Below, in pieces: positions 35,116 to 45,664 of a stretch of DNA of 64,000 bases; the stretch's first letter is position 1, and each line of letters begins with the position of its first letter. Origin of the DNA: DYRB01 sp963709645. Lineage in GTDB: Bacteria > Pseudomonadota > Gammaproteobacteria > Chromatiales > Chromatiaceae. The DNA lies in NCBI GenBank assembly GCA_963709645.1, contig CAVPXP010000010.1, positions 1 to 64,000 on the forward strand, written 5' to 3'. Below the pieces are notes generated by a model that saw only the letters and a list, made by a program, of their open reading frames with translations, did no database searches and was not told the origin of the DNA. The position numbers and the translations under genes were made by a program.

Positions 35116-35272
35116 GGCGATTGCCGGAGAATGATGTACCAGATGGCGCCGGATCTACGTCCGCCTTCAAGGAGTACCGGCAGGAGCATCGCTGGGTTAT
35201 GTGACTGCCGGCGCGACAAAGAAGGCGGGCGCAAAGACAAGCTAGCTGGTGCATGGTTTGACAGAAATCGCC
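35116..35272. repeat. 157-bp MITE-like element, copy 1
   Basis: The element starts GGCGATTGCCGGAGAA and ends TTTGACAGAAATCGCC, with GGCGATT terminal inverted repeats. It differs from copy 2 (45080-45236) at only 8 of 157 positions. TTA flanks both ends here and may be a target duplication. No transposase is encoded, so it would depend on an enzyme elsewhere. Confidence 0.75.
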
Positions 35273-35539
35273 TTAGTTGGCACCAGTCGCCTCCTTTGGC
35301 GAGGCCGCTGGACAGCGTGCCGACAGGACCCATGAGGACGGAGTCCAAGGCGGTCTCGGTACTCCCCGGACCCTCTGCCACGGGCGAGCCTGTACGCAGC
35401 TACCCTGCGGCTGTACCATCTTAAGCGTGCCCGCAAGCCGGCACCAGTCGTTTGCGGACCTGCCCTCCGGTCGCCGACGCCCCATGACCCTCGCCTCCAA
35501 GGGCGCGGCCCACCCTACCCACGGATCCTGCGGAACACG

Positions 35540-37622
35540 ATGCCCGGCCCATACGCAACCCTGCCCGGTCACCGACACCCACTAGGCGCCACGGTGGAAA
35601 ACGAGGGGGTCAACTTCTCCGTCTATAGCCGCCATGCCACCGGGGCGGAGATCTTTCTCTACGAGGATGCCTGGGCCCTGGAGCCCTTTCAGGTCATCAC
35701 CCTGGACCCGGAGGTCAATCACACCTTCTTCGCTTGGCATGTGCTCGTGGTGGACCTCGCGCCCGGTACCCACTACTCCTGGCGCATGCAGGGGCCTTAC
35801 GAGCCGAAGGCGCAAGGCTGGCGTTTCGACCCCAAGGTCGAGCTCATCGATCCCTGGGCGCGGGCGGTGAACAACTGCAAATGGGACCGCTGGGAGCGTC
35901 AGCGCGATGGCGTGCGGCCCCACGACTCGCCGCGCGCGGTGGTCCTGGCAGATGATTACGACTGGGAAGGCGACGAGCTCCTCTATATATCCACGGAGCG
36001 CATGGTCGTCTACGAGCTGCACGTAGGCGGCTTCACCCGGCACCCATCCTCCGGGGTCGAGCACCCAGGGACCTTCTCTGGGGTGGTCGAGAAGATCCCA
36101 TATCTGAAGGACCTGGGCATCACCCACGTCGAGCTGATGCCGGTCATGGCCTTCGATGAGCAGGATGTGCCCGAGCGGGTGTGGAAAGCCGGCCTGACCA
36201 ACTTCTGGGGCTACAGCACCCACAGCTTCTTTTCGCCCCACCCAGGCTACTGCATTGCCCCGCGAGAAGGGCAGCACCGCACTGAGTTCCGAGACATGGT
36301 CCGCGCCCTGCATGACGCCGGAATCGGGGTCATCATGGACGTGGTCTTCAACCATACAGCGGAAGGCAGCTTCGACGGTCCGGTCCTGAACTTCAAGGGC
36401 TTTGCCAATGAGACCTTCTATTGCCTGGATGCCGTGGACAAGTCCATCCACCTGGACTTCACCGGATGCGGCAACACGGTCAACGCCAATCACCCCCTGG
36501 TGACCCGCTTCATCGTCGACTGCCTGGAGTACTGGGTGCGGGAGATGCATGTGGACGGTTTCCGCTTCGATCTGGCCAGCGCCATGGCGCGGGACGAGGC
36601 CGGCCTGCCCATGCACAATCCGCCCGTCCTCTGGGCCATCGAGTTGTCCGATGTCCTGGCCCGCACCAAGATCATCGCCGAGGCCTGGGACGCGGCCGGG
36701 CTCTATCAGGTCGGCTCCTTTCCCGGCTATCGCTGGATGGAGTGGAACGGCCGCTACCGTGACAGCGTGCGACGCTTCGTGCGCGGCGATCCGGGGATGG
36801 TGTCAGAGATGGCCACCCGGCTGTCCGGCAGTAGCGACCTCTATCAGCGCAACCTGCGCCAGCCCATCAACAGCATCAACTTCGTGACCTGCCACGACGG
36901 CTTCACGCTCTATGACTTGGTGAGCTACAACCGCAAGCACAACCGTGCCAACCACGAGGGAAACCGGGACGGAACCAGCGACAACCTGAGCTGGAACTGC
37001 GGGATCGAAGGCGATACGGACCTACCCGAGGTCCTCGACCTGCGTCGCCGCCAGACCAAGAATTTCATGGCCATCCTGTTGCTCAGCCAGGGCATCCCCA
37101 TGATTCTGGCGGGGGACGAGGTGCTGCGCGGCCAGCGCGGCAATAACAACGTCTGGTGCCAGGACAATGAGCTCGGGTGGTTCGACTGGTCCCTGGTGGA
37201 TCGCAACGCCGACGTGCTGCGCTTCGTGCGCGGGCTGATCGCGCTGCGCAAGCGTCACCCCAGCCTGCAGCGACGCCATTTTTTCTCGGGGCGGGTGCGC
37301 GAAGGGTCCGCGCTGCCGGACATCGCCTGGCACGGGGTAGAGCTCAATGCCCCCGAATGGCTCGACAAAGAGTGCCGCGACCCTAGCCTTCACGCTGGCC
37401 CCCCGCGAGAAGCGGGAACGCCCGCTGCACGTCATGCTCAACATGGGGGTCATCGCCGCCGCCTTCGCCGTCCCGACCTCGGCCAGGTACGGATGGCACC
37501 TGGCGGTGGACACCGCCGCGGAGTCCCCGGCCGACCTGTTCGATCCGGAGGAGCAGCCTCCCTTTACCGACGCGCAATGCCGGGTCGCCCCGCGCAGCCT
37601 GGTGGTATTGGAGGGGCGCTGA
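35540..37622 (+). CDS. Glycogen debranching enzyme GlgX (one frame break near the end)
   Basis: GlgX is a GH13 enzyme that cleaves alpha-1,6 branches of glycogen limit dextrin. It starts MPGPYATLPGHRHPLGATVE with a CBM48-like N-terminal domain (GVNFSVYSRHATGAEIFLYE). Catalytic residues are Asp in VDGFRFDLAS, Glu in KIIAEAWDAAG and Asp in VTCHDGFTLYD. The frame breaks near 37372, where dropping one A from GACAAAG gives EWLDKSAATLAFTLAPREKR and a stop at 37622. Rejoined length is 693 residues, normal. Without correction the frame runs on into the next gene, producing a false 1221-residue fusion. It is first in the glucan cluster. Confidence 0.93.
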
Positions 37623-37751
37623 GGCGCGACCGATTCGGGGTCAATGCGGACGCCTTTGACCCGCCCACGGCCTTTGTTTACTGTTGCAGGCGCGAGGCAC
37701 CGAGCCGGCCCAGAGCCGGTACCCTTGCCACCGCACCGTTCGTTGACCCCC

Positions 37752-37781
37752 AGGTAGGCTCGATGAAGGTAGGCTCGATGA
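37752..37781 (+). repeat. Perfect 15-bp tandem duplication at a start codon
   Basis: AGGTAGGCTCGATGA occurs twice in a row and duplicates an ATG start (37763 and 37778) of the GH57 gene. The second start is taken as the real one. Confidence 0.8.
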
Positions 37782-40223
37782 CCGGGACCAACATCCACCA
37801 TGCCCTGGGTCTGCACATGCACCAGCCCCCGGGCAACCTGCGTCTGCTGATCGAGACCAACCCCTGGGAGGCCGAGCAGATCATCCGCTGCTACGAGCGT
37901 GCGGTGCGTTATGCCGACCTCTACCGCGACGTCGCCCGGCTGCATGTCGGATTCTCGGGGATCCTGCTGGAGCAACTCCTCGACCCGGACATCGTCGATC
38001 GTTACCGCCATATCGTCGACATCCCTGCCTTTCTGCAACGCTATCGGGAGGCGGAGAACGTCGAGCTGATCGGCATGGGCTATTACCACCCCATCTTCCC
38101 GCTCATCCCCAAGGCGGACTGGGAGGACCAACTGTTGCGCGGCCGAGCCATCATGGAGCAGGTGTTCGGGCGGGCCCCGCGCGGCTTCTGGCCACCGGAA
38201 ATGGCCTTCTCGATGGACCTGGTTCCGATTCTGGTCAGGGTCGGTTATGAGTACGTGGTCGTCGATGGGGTCCATGTGCGCCCAAAGGACGGTGTGCACG
38301 ACATCTACCGCCCTTACCTGGCCTGCCAGGACGGCGTCTGCATCGCCGTGGTCCCGCGGGACCGTGCCATCTCCAACGGCCAGGAGAGCGGCTTCGGCCC
38401 GGACTGGCTGGAGGCCGAGGCCAGCCGACACGTCCACGCCTCCCCGCGGCCGGAGGAGCCGCGCCTAGTGACCACCTGGTCCGACGGCGAGAACGGCGGC
38501 TGGTTCCGCCAGACGCACGAGCCGTCCGGCTTTTTCGGACACTTCTTTACCCCGGCCATGGAGCGGGCGCGGCACGGCGCATCCGCGGTGGTCCCGGTCA
38601 GCCTCTCCGCCTACCTGGAGCGACACCCGCCAACGACCGAGGCCCAGGTCCAGACCGGGGCCTGGAACGTGGGGTCCACCACGGGCTATGACTTCGGTCA
38701 ATGGATCGGCTCCGAGTCCCAGCGCCGAGCGGGTGAAGTCGTCAACCAGGCCAGCCGCCGCTATTGGGAGCTGCACCGGCAGGAAGGCCGGCTCGGCGCG
38801 GACGCACGCTTGGCCCTGACGGAGGCGCGCGCCCTGATCCTGGAGGCGGAGACGAGCTGCTTCCTGTTCTGGGGCGACGCCTGGATACCCCAGCTTTATG
38901 CCCGCACCGAGGCCGCCGGTCGGGCCCTGGACCGCACCGCCGAGGCGCTGCGCCAGTCCAGGCAGCGCTTGATATGGGCGAAGGCGATGCGCGACGCAGC
39001 CGAGTCGGAACGAGCGACGGCCCAGACGACCCCACCAATGGCGGATCTGGCCACCATCGCCGCCCAAATCGCGGAGGAATTTCCGCTGGTCTTGGAGCAG
39101 ACCAGCCTGGTCTTGCTCGACGTGGACCCCGAGCACCTGCACGCCTTCTGGACCCTGGCCCCGGCCGACGTGGCCCGTGCGGGCGCAGCCTTCCCAGTGC
39201 GGTGACGGGACGCCCGAGCCGGTGATCCGGCTGCAGCGTCTCCGTGACGACGACGGCGCCGAAGTCCTAACCACGCTCCCCCTGGCTGCCGGTAATCGCG
39301 GTGACGCACGCTTCGCCCTGGCCAGCGATGATGCCGTCTACCAGGCCGAGGTCGGCCTGCACGCCGGCGGAGGCGGTTGGATGCTCCTGGCGCGATCCAA
39401 CCGGGCGCGGCTCCCGCGGCCAGTTGGGGTCCCCATCCCGCGCTGGTCGGGGGAGGAGCCCGAACCGGAAACGGCGCCACCGACACAAAGCGTCGCCCCA
39501 GGCGCGGTGCCGGATCTGCCCGATGCCGTTGCACGGCCCCTCGGGACCATCGATACCGGCCAGCCCAAGGGCACGCGGGCCGCCCCTGTGCCGCCCCCGG
39601 CCGCGGCGCGGGTACAACCGCCAGCACCTGGTACGCGGCCTGCCCGCTGGGTCCTGGAGACCGCCGTCCAGCGGGATCGCGGCGAGGTACTCACCGCGAT
39701 GGAGACGGCATCGCCGGTCCGGGCCAGTGAAAAGGGTCCCGAGACGGGGGCGAACGCCCCCACCGACCGGACGCTGAGCGTCGCGCAGCCCCCGCTGGAG
39801 CAACCCTGGCGCCCAGCGATCCGCATCGACTGGCCCTGGAAAGACCCTGCTGAGCCTGTACCGGAGAGCCCGGTCCCGGAGGCCTTGGGCACCCAGACGC
39901 CGCCCCTCGCGGTTCTCGCAGCAGCCTCGCAGCCAGGGCCAGGGGCTACCGGAACACCGCCGGAGGCCGCACCCCAAGCCCAGAGGGCAGGTCCCGTCTC
40001 GAGCTTCGCCCTGGGCCGCGGGCCCGACGCCCCGGTGGTCGAGGCGGAGCTGCTGGTGCACGTCAGCGCCCGCCCCGGAACTCTGGTAGACCTCTACGGG
40101 CGCCCTCTGCGGGTCGGCCCCTCGGGACGTTCCACGCTGCGTATCCCAGTGACTGATCTCACATCCCTGGAACGGCTGTTGGGCTCGCCTGCCGATACCG
40201 AGGGGCCCACTGGCGGCGACTAG
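37778..40223 (+). CDS. GH57 glycoside hydrolase fused to a DUF4912 domain (one frame break)
   Basis: The N-terminal part (about 430 residues, MTGTNIHHALGLHMHQPPGN) is a GH57 alpha-amylase-like domain: HMHQPP is the opening motif, RGFWPPEMAFSMD holds the probable nucleophile Glu, and TWSDGENGGWF the probable acid Asp. A DUF4912 domain follows: EFPLVLEQTSLVLLDVDPEH then LHAFWTLAPADVARAGAAF is interrupted by one extra base near 39200 and resumes as EPVIRLQRLRDDDGAEVLTT and RFALASDDAVYQAEVGLHAG. A disordered Pro-rich linker and a small terminal domain (AELLVHVSARPGTLVDLYGR) complete about 814 residues. It probably acts on alpha-glucan, between glgX and the branching enzyme. Confidence 0.75.
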
Positions 40224-40308
40224 GGGCTGGCGGACGGCCAGGCCCGAGGTGCTTGTCGGGCGCACCCTCGGGTCCTCCATCCGGTGAACGACTGCGGGAC
40301 TGAGCACC

Positions 40309-41910
40309 ATGCGCGGATACCTGGCTCTGGTGCTCCATGCCCACCTCCCTTTCGTCCGCCACCCGGAGCACCCCCGGTTTCTCGAGGAGCACTGGCTCTA
40401 CGAGGCCATCACCGACGCCTACCTGCCTTTGCTGGAGGTCCTGTCCGAGCGGACCAAAGGGGGCAATGGACCCTGCCTCACCCTATCGCTCTCCCCGACC
40501 CTGGTCGCGATGCTGGGCGACCCCCTGCTCAAGGCCCGTTATCTCGACTACCTGAAGCGGCGCGCCCGCCTGTGCGAGGCCGAGGTCGCGCGACGGCGCG
40601 GCGAGCCACGTCTAGCGGCCTTGGCACGGGGTTACGGCGAGCGCCTCGCGGGCCTGACCGGCCTCTACCAGGACGGGCTGGGGGGCGACCTGATCGGCGC
40701 CTTCGCGGCTCTGGCCAGGGGCGGTGTGCTCGAACTGATGACCACCACCGCCAGCCACGGGTACCTGCCCCTGCTGCGTACCCAACCCGCCGCGGTGCGC
40801 GCCCAGCTCGGCGTGGCCCAGGATGCCTTCCAGGCGGCCTTCGGGTGCAGGAGCGCCGGACTCTGGCTGCCGGAGTGCGGCTACTACGAGGGGCTGGAGG
40901 CAGAGATCGCTGCGGCTGGTTTCGAGTACACCATCGTGGACTCCCACGGTCTAACAGGGGCCGTCAAGCCCCCGGCACAGGGTATCCAGGCCCCAATACA
41001 GGTCCCTGTGCCCGGTGCGAGCGGGATCGCGGTATTCGGGCGCGATCCCGACTCGGCGGTGGAGGTTTGGTCGCCGGACCGGGGCTACCCAGGCCACCCG
41101 GATTATCGGGAGTACCACTGCGACCTGGGCTACACCCTGGATCGAGCCCTTCTGGACGACTTCCTGCCTCCCGGCGTGCCCGCCGCCCCCACCGGGGTCA
41201 AGTACCACCGGGTCACAGGCGGGGCGGGCCCCAAGGACCTCTACGAGCCCGCCGCAGGGGCGCGGCGGGCGAGGCGCGACGCGGCCCGCTTCGTCGCTCG
41301 ACGCCATGCCGCTCTCCGGGGCGCCACCCAAGGCCCGTCGCCGCCCATCCTGGTCTGTGCCTACGACGCTGAGCTCTTTGGCCACTGGTGGTACGAGGGG
41401 CCCGCTTTTCTGGCCGCTGTCCTGCGGCAGGTCGACAATCGCGCGGACGCGGAGGCGATCTCTCTGGGCGGCTACCTGGCGCGCCACGGAACCACCCAGG
41501 TCGCACAGCCTGCCCAGTCGAGCTGGGGCGAGCATGGGTATAATGCCGCTTGGCTGACCGGCGAGACCGGTTGGATCTATCCCCTGCTGCACCGGGCCGC
41601 GGGGGACCTCGCGGACCTTGTCCGCCTGCACCTGCGCGAACGCGAGAACGTCGAGACGCATGAGACGCAGGCCCGCATCCTGCGTCAGGCTGGACGTTCG
41701 CTGCTCTTGGCTCAGGCCTCAGACTGGCCCTTCTGTATCGCCCGCGGGACCGCCAGCGACTACGCCCATGCCAGGTTGCGTGACGGTCTAGCGCGTTTCC
41801 GGCTGCTCGCCAAAGCGGCGCAGGGCGAACCCCTGGAACCGGGACTGCTGGCGGCCCTCGAGGAGATGGACAAGCTGTTTCCGGAGCTCGACCTGGCGCG
41901 GTTCTTATAA
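40309..41910 (+). CDS. GH57 1,4-alpha-glucan branching enzyme
   Basis: 533 residues, starting MRGYLALVLHAHLPFVRHPE. HAHLPFVRHPE is the hallmark of the GH57 (AmyC/DUF1957) branching enzymes. The nucleophile Glu lies in AGLWLPECGYYEGLE and the acid Asp in CAYDAELFGHWWYEGP. The C-terminal helical domain (HETQARILRQAGRSLLLAQA, ASDWPFCIARGT) is complete. It would introduce alpha-1,6 branches into growing glycogen, taking the place of GlgB, which is not seen here. It lies 64 bp ahead of glgA. Confidence 0.9.
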   Translation: MRGYLALVLHAHLPFVRHPEHPRFLEEHWLYEAITDAYLPLLEVLSERTKGGNGPCLTLSLSPTLVAMLGDPLLKARYLDYLKRRARLCEAEVARRRGEPRLAALARGYGERLAGLTGLYQDGLGGDLIGAFAALARGGVLELMTTTASHGYLPLLRTQPAAVRAQLGVAQDAFQAAFGCRSAGLWLPECGYYEGLEAEIAAAGFEYTIVDSHGLTGAVKPPAQGIQAPIQVPVPGASGIAVFGRDPDSAVEVWSPDRGYPGHPDYREYHCDLGYTLDRALLDDFLPPGVPAAPTGVKYHRVTGGAGPKDLYEPAAGARRARRDAARFVARRHAALRGATQGPSPPILVCAYDAELFGHWWYEGPAFLAAVLRQVDNRADAEAISLGGYLARHGTTQVAQPAQSSWGEHGYNAAWLTGETGWIYPLLHRAAGDLADLVRLHLRERENVETHETQARILRQAGRSLLLAQASDWPFCIARGTASDYAHARLRDGLARFRLLAKAAQGEPLEPGLLAALEEMDKLFPELDLARFL

Positions 41911-41973
41911 ACCGGGAAAGAGCCCTTCGCGGTTTGTCGCCGCCACCCAATCGCAACCTGAAAGGACGTCCGC

Positions 41974-43452
41974 ATGTATATCGCAATGGTGAGCGCCGAA
42001 TGCGCCCCCGTGGCCAAGGCCGGCGGGCTCGGGGACTTCATCCACGGCCTATCGCGCGAGCTGGCCTCGCGCGGTCACCGAGTCGAGATCATCCTCCCAA
42101 AGTACGACTCGCTACGCTATGACCTCATCGAGGGCTTGAGCAGGGTCCATGAGGATCTGCAGGTCCCCTATTTCGACGACGTCGTCCCCTGCCAGGTGGA
42201 CCAGGGCCGGGTGGACGGAGTGGACTGCCTGTTCATCGACCCCCACTCCAGCCACGCCTTCTTCGAGCGCGGCCGCATCTACGGAGAGGGTGACGACGAC
42301 GCCCGCTTCGCCCTCTTCTGCCGGGCCGTGCTGGAATTTCTGTCCAGGTCCGGCAGGCAACCGGACATCCTCCACTGCCACGACTGGCAGACCGGACTGA
42401 TACCGGTCCTCCTTTGGGAGGTCTTCGACGGCTTGGGGCAGGGACCCGGGGCGGGCCGCACCCGCACGGTCTACACCCTGCACAACCTGGGCCACCAGGG
42501 CTGGGTGGGCGAGGCCGTCCTGCGCCAGGTCGGACTCTCACCGCAGCGCCTCATCACCCCTGACCGGCTCCAGGACTCGGGCAACCCCCGCGGGGTCAAC
42601 CTGATGAAGGGCGGGATCGTCTTCTCCAACTTCGTCACCACCGTCTCCCCCCGCTATGCATGGGAGGCGCAAAACACCGAGCAAGGGATGGGACTGCAAG
42701 GGCTGCTGCGACAGTATGACGGCAAGTTCGCCGGGATCCTGAACGGCATCGACGACGCGGCCTGGAACCCGCTCTCTGACCGCCACCTGGCCCAGCCCTA
42801 TGGCCCGGAGACCTTGCCGAATAAGGCGCTCAACAAGGCCGAACTGCGCCGCCGTCTCGGGTTACAGGACTCCGCCAAGCCCATCCTGTGCGTGGTCAGC
42901 CGACTCGACCGCCAGAAGGGGGTGGACCTGATCCGTCACGGCATCGATCACGCCCTGGACCGTGAGTGCCAGGTCGTCCTGCTCGGCAGCGCCCCGGACC
43001 CAGCGGTGGACGAAACCTTCCGGCGGATGCAGGAGCGCCTGGGTCCCAGCTTCGATGCCCACCTGGAACTCGCCTACGACGAAGAGCTGTCCCACCAGAT
43101 CTACGGCGGTGCGGACATGATCCTGATCCCCAGCGTCTACGAGCCCTGCGGCCTGACCCAGCTTATCGCCATGAAGTACGGGGTGGTCCCCATCGTGCGC
43201 CGCGTAGGGGGGCTGGCGGACACCGTGTTCGACGCCAACTACAGTGACCGTCCCTTCACGGAGCGCAACGGCTACACCTTCGACGACCTGACGGTGACGG
43301 CCCAGGACCACGCGATGGACCGCGCCATCGGGCTCTGGTACGGGTATCCGGAGTACTTTCGGCAACTGCGGATCAACGGCATGGTCGCCGACCACTCCTG
43401 GGGTGTACCTGCGGTGCGCTACCTCGACATCTACCATCACCTGCGCTCCTGA
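41974..43452 (+). CDS. Glycogen synthase GlgA
   Basis: This GT5 enzyme transfers glucose from ADP-glucose to the glycogen chain. The start at 41974 follows AAAGGACGTCCGC. The N-terminal KAGGLGD motif (CAPVAKAGGLGDFIHGLSRE), the HCHDWQTGL motif and the C-terminal nucleotide-binding part (VVSRLDRQKGVDLI, PSVYEPCGLTQLIAMKYG with the E-x7-E element) are all present. It has 492 residues. The interior lacks the YNFLKGG motif in its usual form, reading VNLMKGGIVFSNFVTTVSPR. It is last of the glucan genes. Confidence 0.94.
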   Translation: MYIAMVSAECAPVAKAGGLGDFIHGLSRELASRGHRVEIILPKYDSLRYDLIEGLSRVHEDLQVPYFDDVVPCQVDQGRVDGVDCLFIDPHSSHAFFERGRIYGEGDDDARFALFCRAVLEFLSRSGRQPDILHCHDWQTGLIPVLLWEVFDGLGQGPGAGRTRTVYTLHNLGHQGWVGEAVLRQVGLSPQRLITPDRLQDSGNPRGVNLMKGGIVFSNFVTTVSPRYAWEAQNTEQGMGLQGLLRQYDGKFAGILNGIDDAAWNPLSDRHLAQPYGPETLPNKALNKAELRRRLGLQDSAKPILCVVSRLDRQKGVDLIRHGIDHALDRECQVVLLGSAPDPAVDETFRRMQERLGPSFDAHLELAYDEELSHQIYGGADMILIPSVYEPCGLTQLIAMKYGVVPIVRRVGGLADTVFDANYSDRPFTERNGYTFDDLTVTAQDHAMDRAIGLWYGYPEYFRQLRINGMVADHSWGVPAVRYLDIYHHLRS

Positions 43453-43496
43453 CCAGAACCCAAGGCCCGAGCCGGAACAGGCTTCGAGTCGCCATC

Positions 43497-44924
43497 TTGA
43501 CCACCGAGACCCTCACCGCCGAGCCCCTGCCCTACCGCCGGAACAGCCCTGCCCTGTTCGCCCCCATCGCCCACCACCCCTGGGCCATGCTGCTGGATAG
43601 TGGGGTTGGCGCCAACGCCGACACAGGCGGACTCGGCTTCGGCACCGGACGTTACGACGTGTTGGTCGCAGCGCCGCGGCGGACCCTGGTGACCCATGGT
43701 TCTCTGACCGAGGTGCGAGGCCAGGGGACAGCCCGGTTGTCCCAGGAGGACCCCTTTGCCTTGGTACGGCAATGCCTCGGGCCTCGGGTCGCCCTGCCCG
43801 CCGACTGGCCCCAAGGGCTCCCCTTTACCGGCGGGGCTTTGGGGTACTTCGGCTACGACCTGGCGCAGCGGCTGGAGCGAGTGCCCACGCCGGGGCCCGA
43901 TCCTCAACATATCCCAGAGCTGGCCATGGGTATCTATGACCAAGCCCTGGTCGTGGACCATGGCGAGGGTCGCACCTGGCTCGTCGGCCGTCGCAGCGGC
44001 TCCCCGGAGACACGCCGTCTGCTGCACCGGCTCGCCCATGGGCACATCCCCTACAGGCCGCGTCCATTCACCGTCACCGGGCCCCTCAGATTCAATATGG
44101 ACGCGGCTGGTTACGCCGAGCGCTTTGCCAGAATCCAAGCATGGATCCAGGCCGGGGACTGCTATCAGGTCAATCTGGCACGGCGCTTTTCGGTGGCGGC
44201 GACCGGTGATCCCTGGGCCGCCTATCTGGAGCTGCGCCGCTTAAGCCCCGCCCCCTTCGCCGCTTACCTCAACACCCCGGACGGGCAGATCCTGTCATCT
44301 TCGCCAGAGCGCTTTCTGCGCCTGGCCGCGGATGCAGTGGAGACACGGCCCATCAAGGGAACCCGTCCGCGCGGAACCGACCCCACCACCGATCGGCGGC
44401 TGGCGGCCGAGCTCGCCGCCAGCCCGAAAGAACTTGCCGAGAACCTGATGATCGTGGACCTGCTGCGCAACGACCTGGGGCGTACCTGCGCCCCGGGGAC
44501 CATCCGGGTCCCGAGGCTGTTCGACGTCGAGACCTACCCTTGGGTTCACCATCTGGTCAGCACCGTCACCGGGCACCTCGCCGCCGGGGCCGATGCCCTG
44601 GACCTGCTGCGGGGCTGCTTTCCCGGCGGGTCCGTCACCGGGGCCCCGAAGATCCGAGCAATGCAGATCATCGCCGCCCTGGAAGGCGAGCCGCGTGGGG
44701 TCTACTGTGGGTCCATCGCCTACCTCGGGTTCGACGGTGGACTCGACAGCAACATTCTGATCCGCACCCTGGTCCAGGCTCGAGGAGAGCTGCGTTTCTG
44801 GGCCGGCGGGGGCATCGTCGCCGACTCGGAGTGCGCGGCGGAGTGGCAGGAGATCGCCGTCAAGGCCAGGGCGATGTGCGAGGTGGTGGCGCGCATGCGG
44901 TGCGATTCAGTCGGCCCGGGGTGA
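43497..44924 (+). CDS. Aminodeoxychorismate synthase component I PabB
   Basis: PabB converts chorismate with PabA-derived ammonia to aminodeoxychorismate, a folate precursor. A TTG start at 43497 gives MTTETLTAEPLPYRRNSPAL. Chorismate-binding motifs are ETRPIKGTRPRG, SPKELAENLMIVDLLRNDLG, FPGGSVTGAPKIRAM and RFWAGGGIVADSE. It has 475 residues, the normal length. The PIKGT motif with Lys is typical of PabB rather than TrpE. It begins 45 bp after glgA, possibly co-transcribed although functionally unrelated. Confidence 0.92.
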   Translation: MTTETLTAEPLPYRRNSPALFAPIAHHPWAMLLDSGVGANADTGGLGFGTGRYDVLVAAPRRTLVTHGSLTEVRGQGTARLSQEDPFALVRQCLGPRVALPADWPQGLPFTGGALGYFGYDLAQRLERVPTPGPDPQHIPELAMGIYDQALVVDHGEGRTWLVGRRSGSPETRRLLHRLAHGHIPYRPRPFTVTGPLRFNMDAAGYAERFARIQAWIQAGDCYQVNLARRFSVAATGDPWAAYLELRRLSPAPFAAYLNTPDGQILSSSPERFLRLAADAVETRPIKGTRPRGTDPTTDRRLAAELAASPKELAENLMIVDLLRNDLGRTCAPGTIRVPRLFDVETYPWVHHLVSTVTGHLAAGADALDLLRGCFPGGSVTGAPKIRAMQIIAALEGEPRGVYCGSIAYLGFDGGLDSNILIRTLVQARGELRFWAGGGIVADSECAAEWQEIAVKARAMCEVVARMRCDSVGPG

Positions 44925-45079
44925 CCGGATGGTTGCGGCCGCTCGTGACCGCTGCCGGCTGACGGCCCGACCTGAGCCAACAGGCAATAGCGCTGCCCGC
45001 TTCTCACCCACCGGCGCCGGCTTGGCGCTGTCCGCACCAGGGTAAGTCGGGCTGCGCCCATCCGCCGCTGCTGGTATAA

Positions 45080-45236
45080 GGCGATTGCCGGAGAATCATG
45101 TACCAGATGGCGCCGGATTTACGTCCGCCTTCAAGGAGTACCGGCAGGAGCATAGCTGGGCGATGTGACTGCTGGCGCGACAAAGAAGGCGGGCGCAAAG
45201 ACAAGGTAGCTGGTGCATGATTTGACAGAAATCGCC
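45080..45236. repeat. 157-bp MITE-like element, copy 2
   Basis: Same length and orientation as copy 1 (35116-35272), about 95% identical, with GGCGATT termini. No clear target duplication is seen here (TAA on the left, AAA on the right). The pair forms direct repeats around the glucan cluster. Confidence 0.75.
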
Positions 45237-45292
45237 AAAATTGCCGGGACCGGCGCTCACCCTGATCGCCACCCTCCCAAGAGCAAAACCCG

Positions 45293-45664
45293 ATGAGCCT
45301 GGAAAGAAATGTTTTCGGGGAACCACTTGCCCCCTGTTCCACGGACCCGCTGACCGGCTTCTCCCGCACCGGCTCATGCGAGACCGGGCCCCAGGACCCT
45401 GGGTCTCATACGGTCTGTGTCCAGGTGACGGCTGACTTCCTGGAGTTCTCTCAGGCTCAAGGCAACGACCTGAGTACAGCTGTGCCGGAGTTCGACTTCC
45501 CAGGCCTGCTCCCCGGCGACCGCTGGTGCCTGTGCGCAGCCCGTTGGCGCGAGGCCCTAGAGGCCGGCCGCACCCCACGCGTGGTCCTGCGAGCCACCCA
45601 CGAGCGCGCCCTGGAGGTGGTCGCCCTGGCAGACCTAAAGCGGTATGCCGTGGACCTTTCCTAA
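45293..45664 (+). CDS. DUF2237 family protein
   Basis: 123 residues, starting MSLERNVFGEPLAPCSTDPL. The family pattern is clear: CSTDPLTGFSRTGSCETGPQ, GSHTVCVQVTADFLEFSQAQ, GNDLSTAVPEFDFPGLLPGD and RWCLCAARWREALEAG. Several conserved Cys and the GDRWCLCA motif suggest metal or redox chemistry, but the function of the family is not known to me. It begins 57 bp after MITE copy 2. Confidence 0.9.
   Translation: MSLERNVFGEPLAPCSTDPLTGFSRTGSCETGPQDPGSHTVCVQVTADFLEFSQAQGNDLSTAVPEFDFPGLLPGDRWCLCAARWREALEAGRTPRVVLRATHERALEVVALADLKRYAVDLS

Noticed and set aside
35540..39205. A single 1221-residue GlgX-GH57 fusion protein
   Set aside because: The GlgX C-terminus (SAATLAFTLAPREKR...) continues in another frame to a stop at 37622. 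The apparent fusion is run-through after one extra base, across an intergenic spacer.
35116..45236. Glucan block as a composite transposon
   Set aside because: The flanking 157-bp elements encode no transposase, no duplication spans the whole block, and the genes are ordinary for the lineage. A recombination hotspot is a safer reading.
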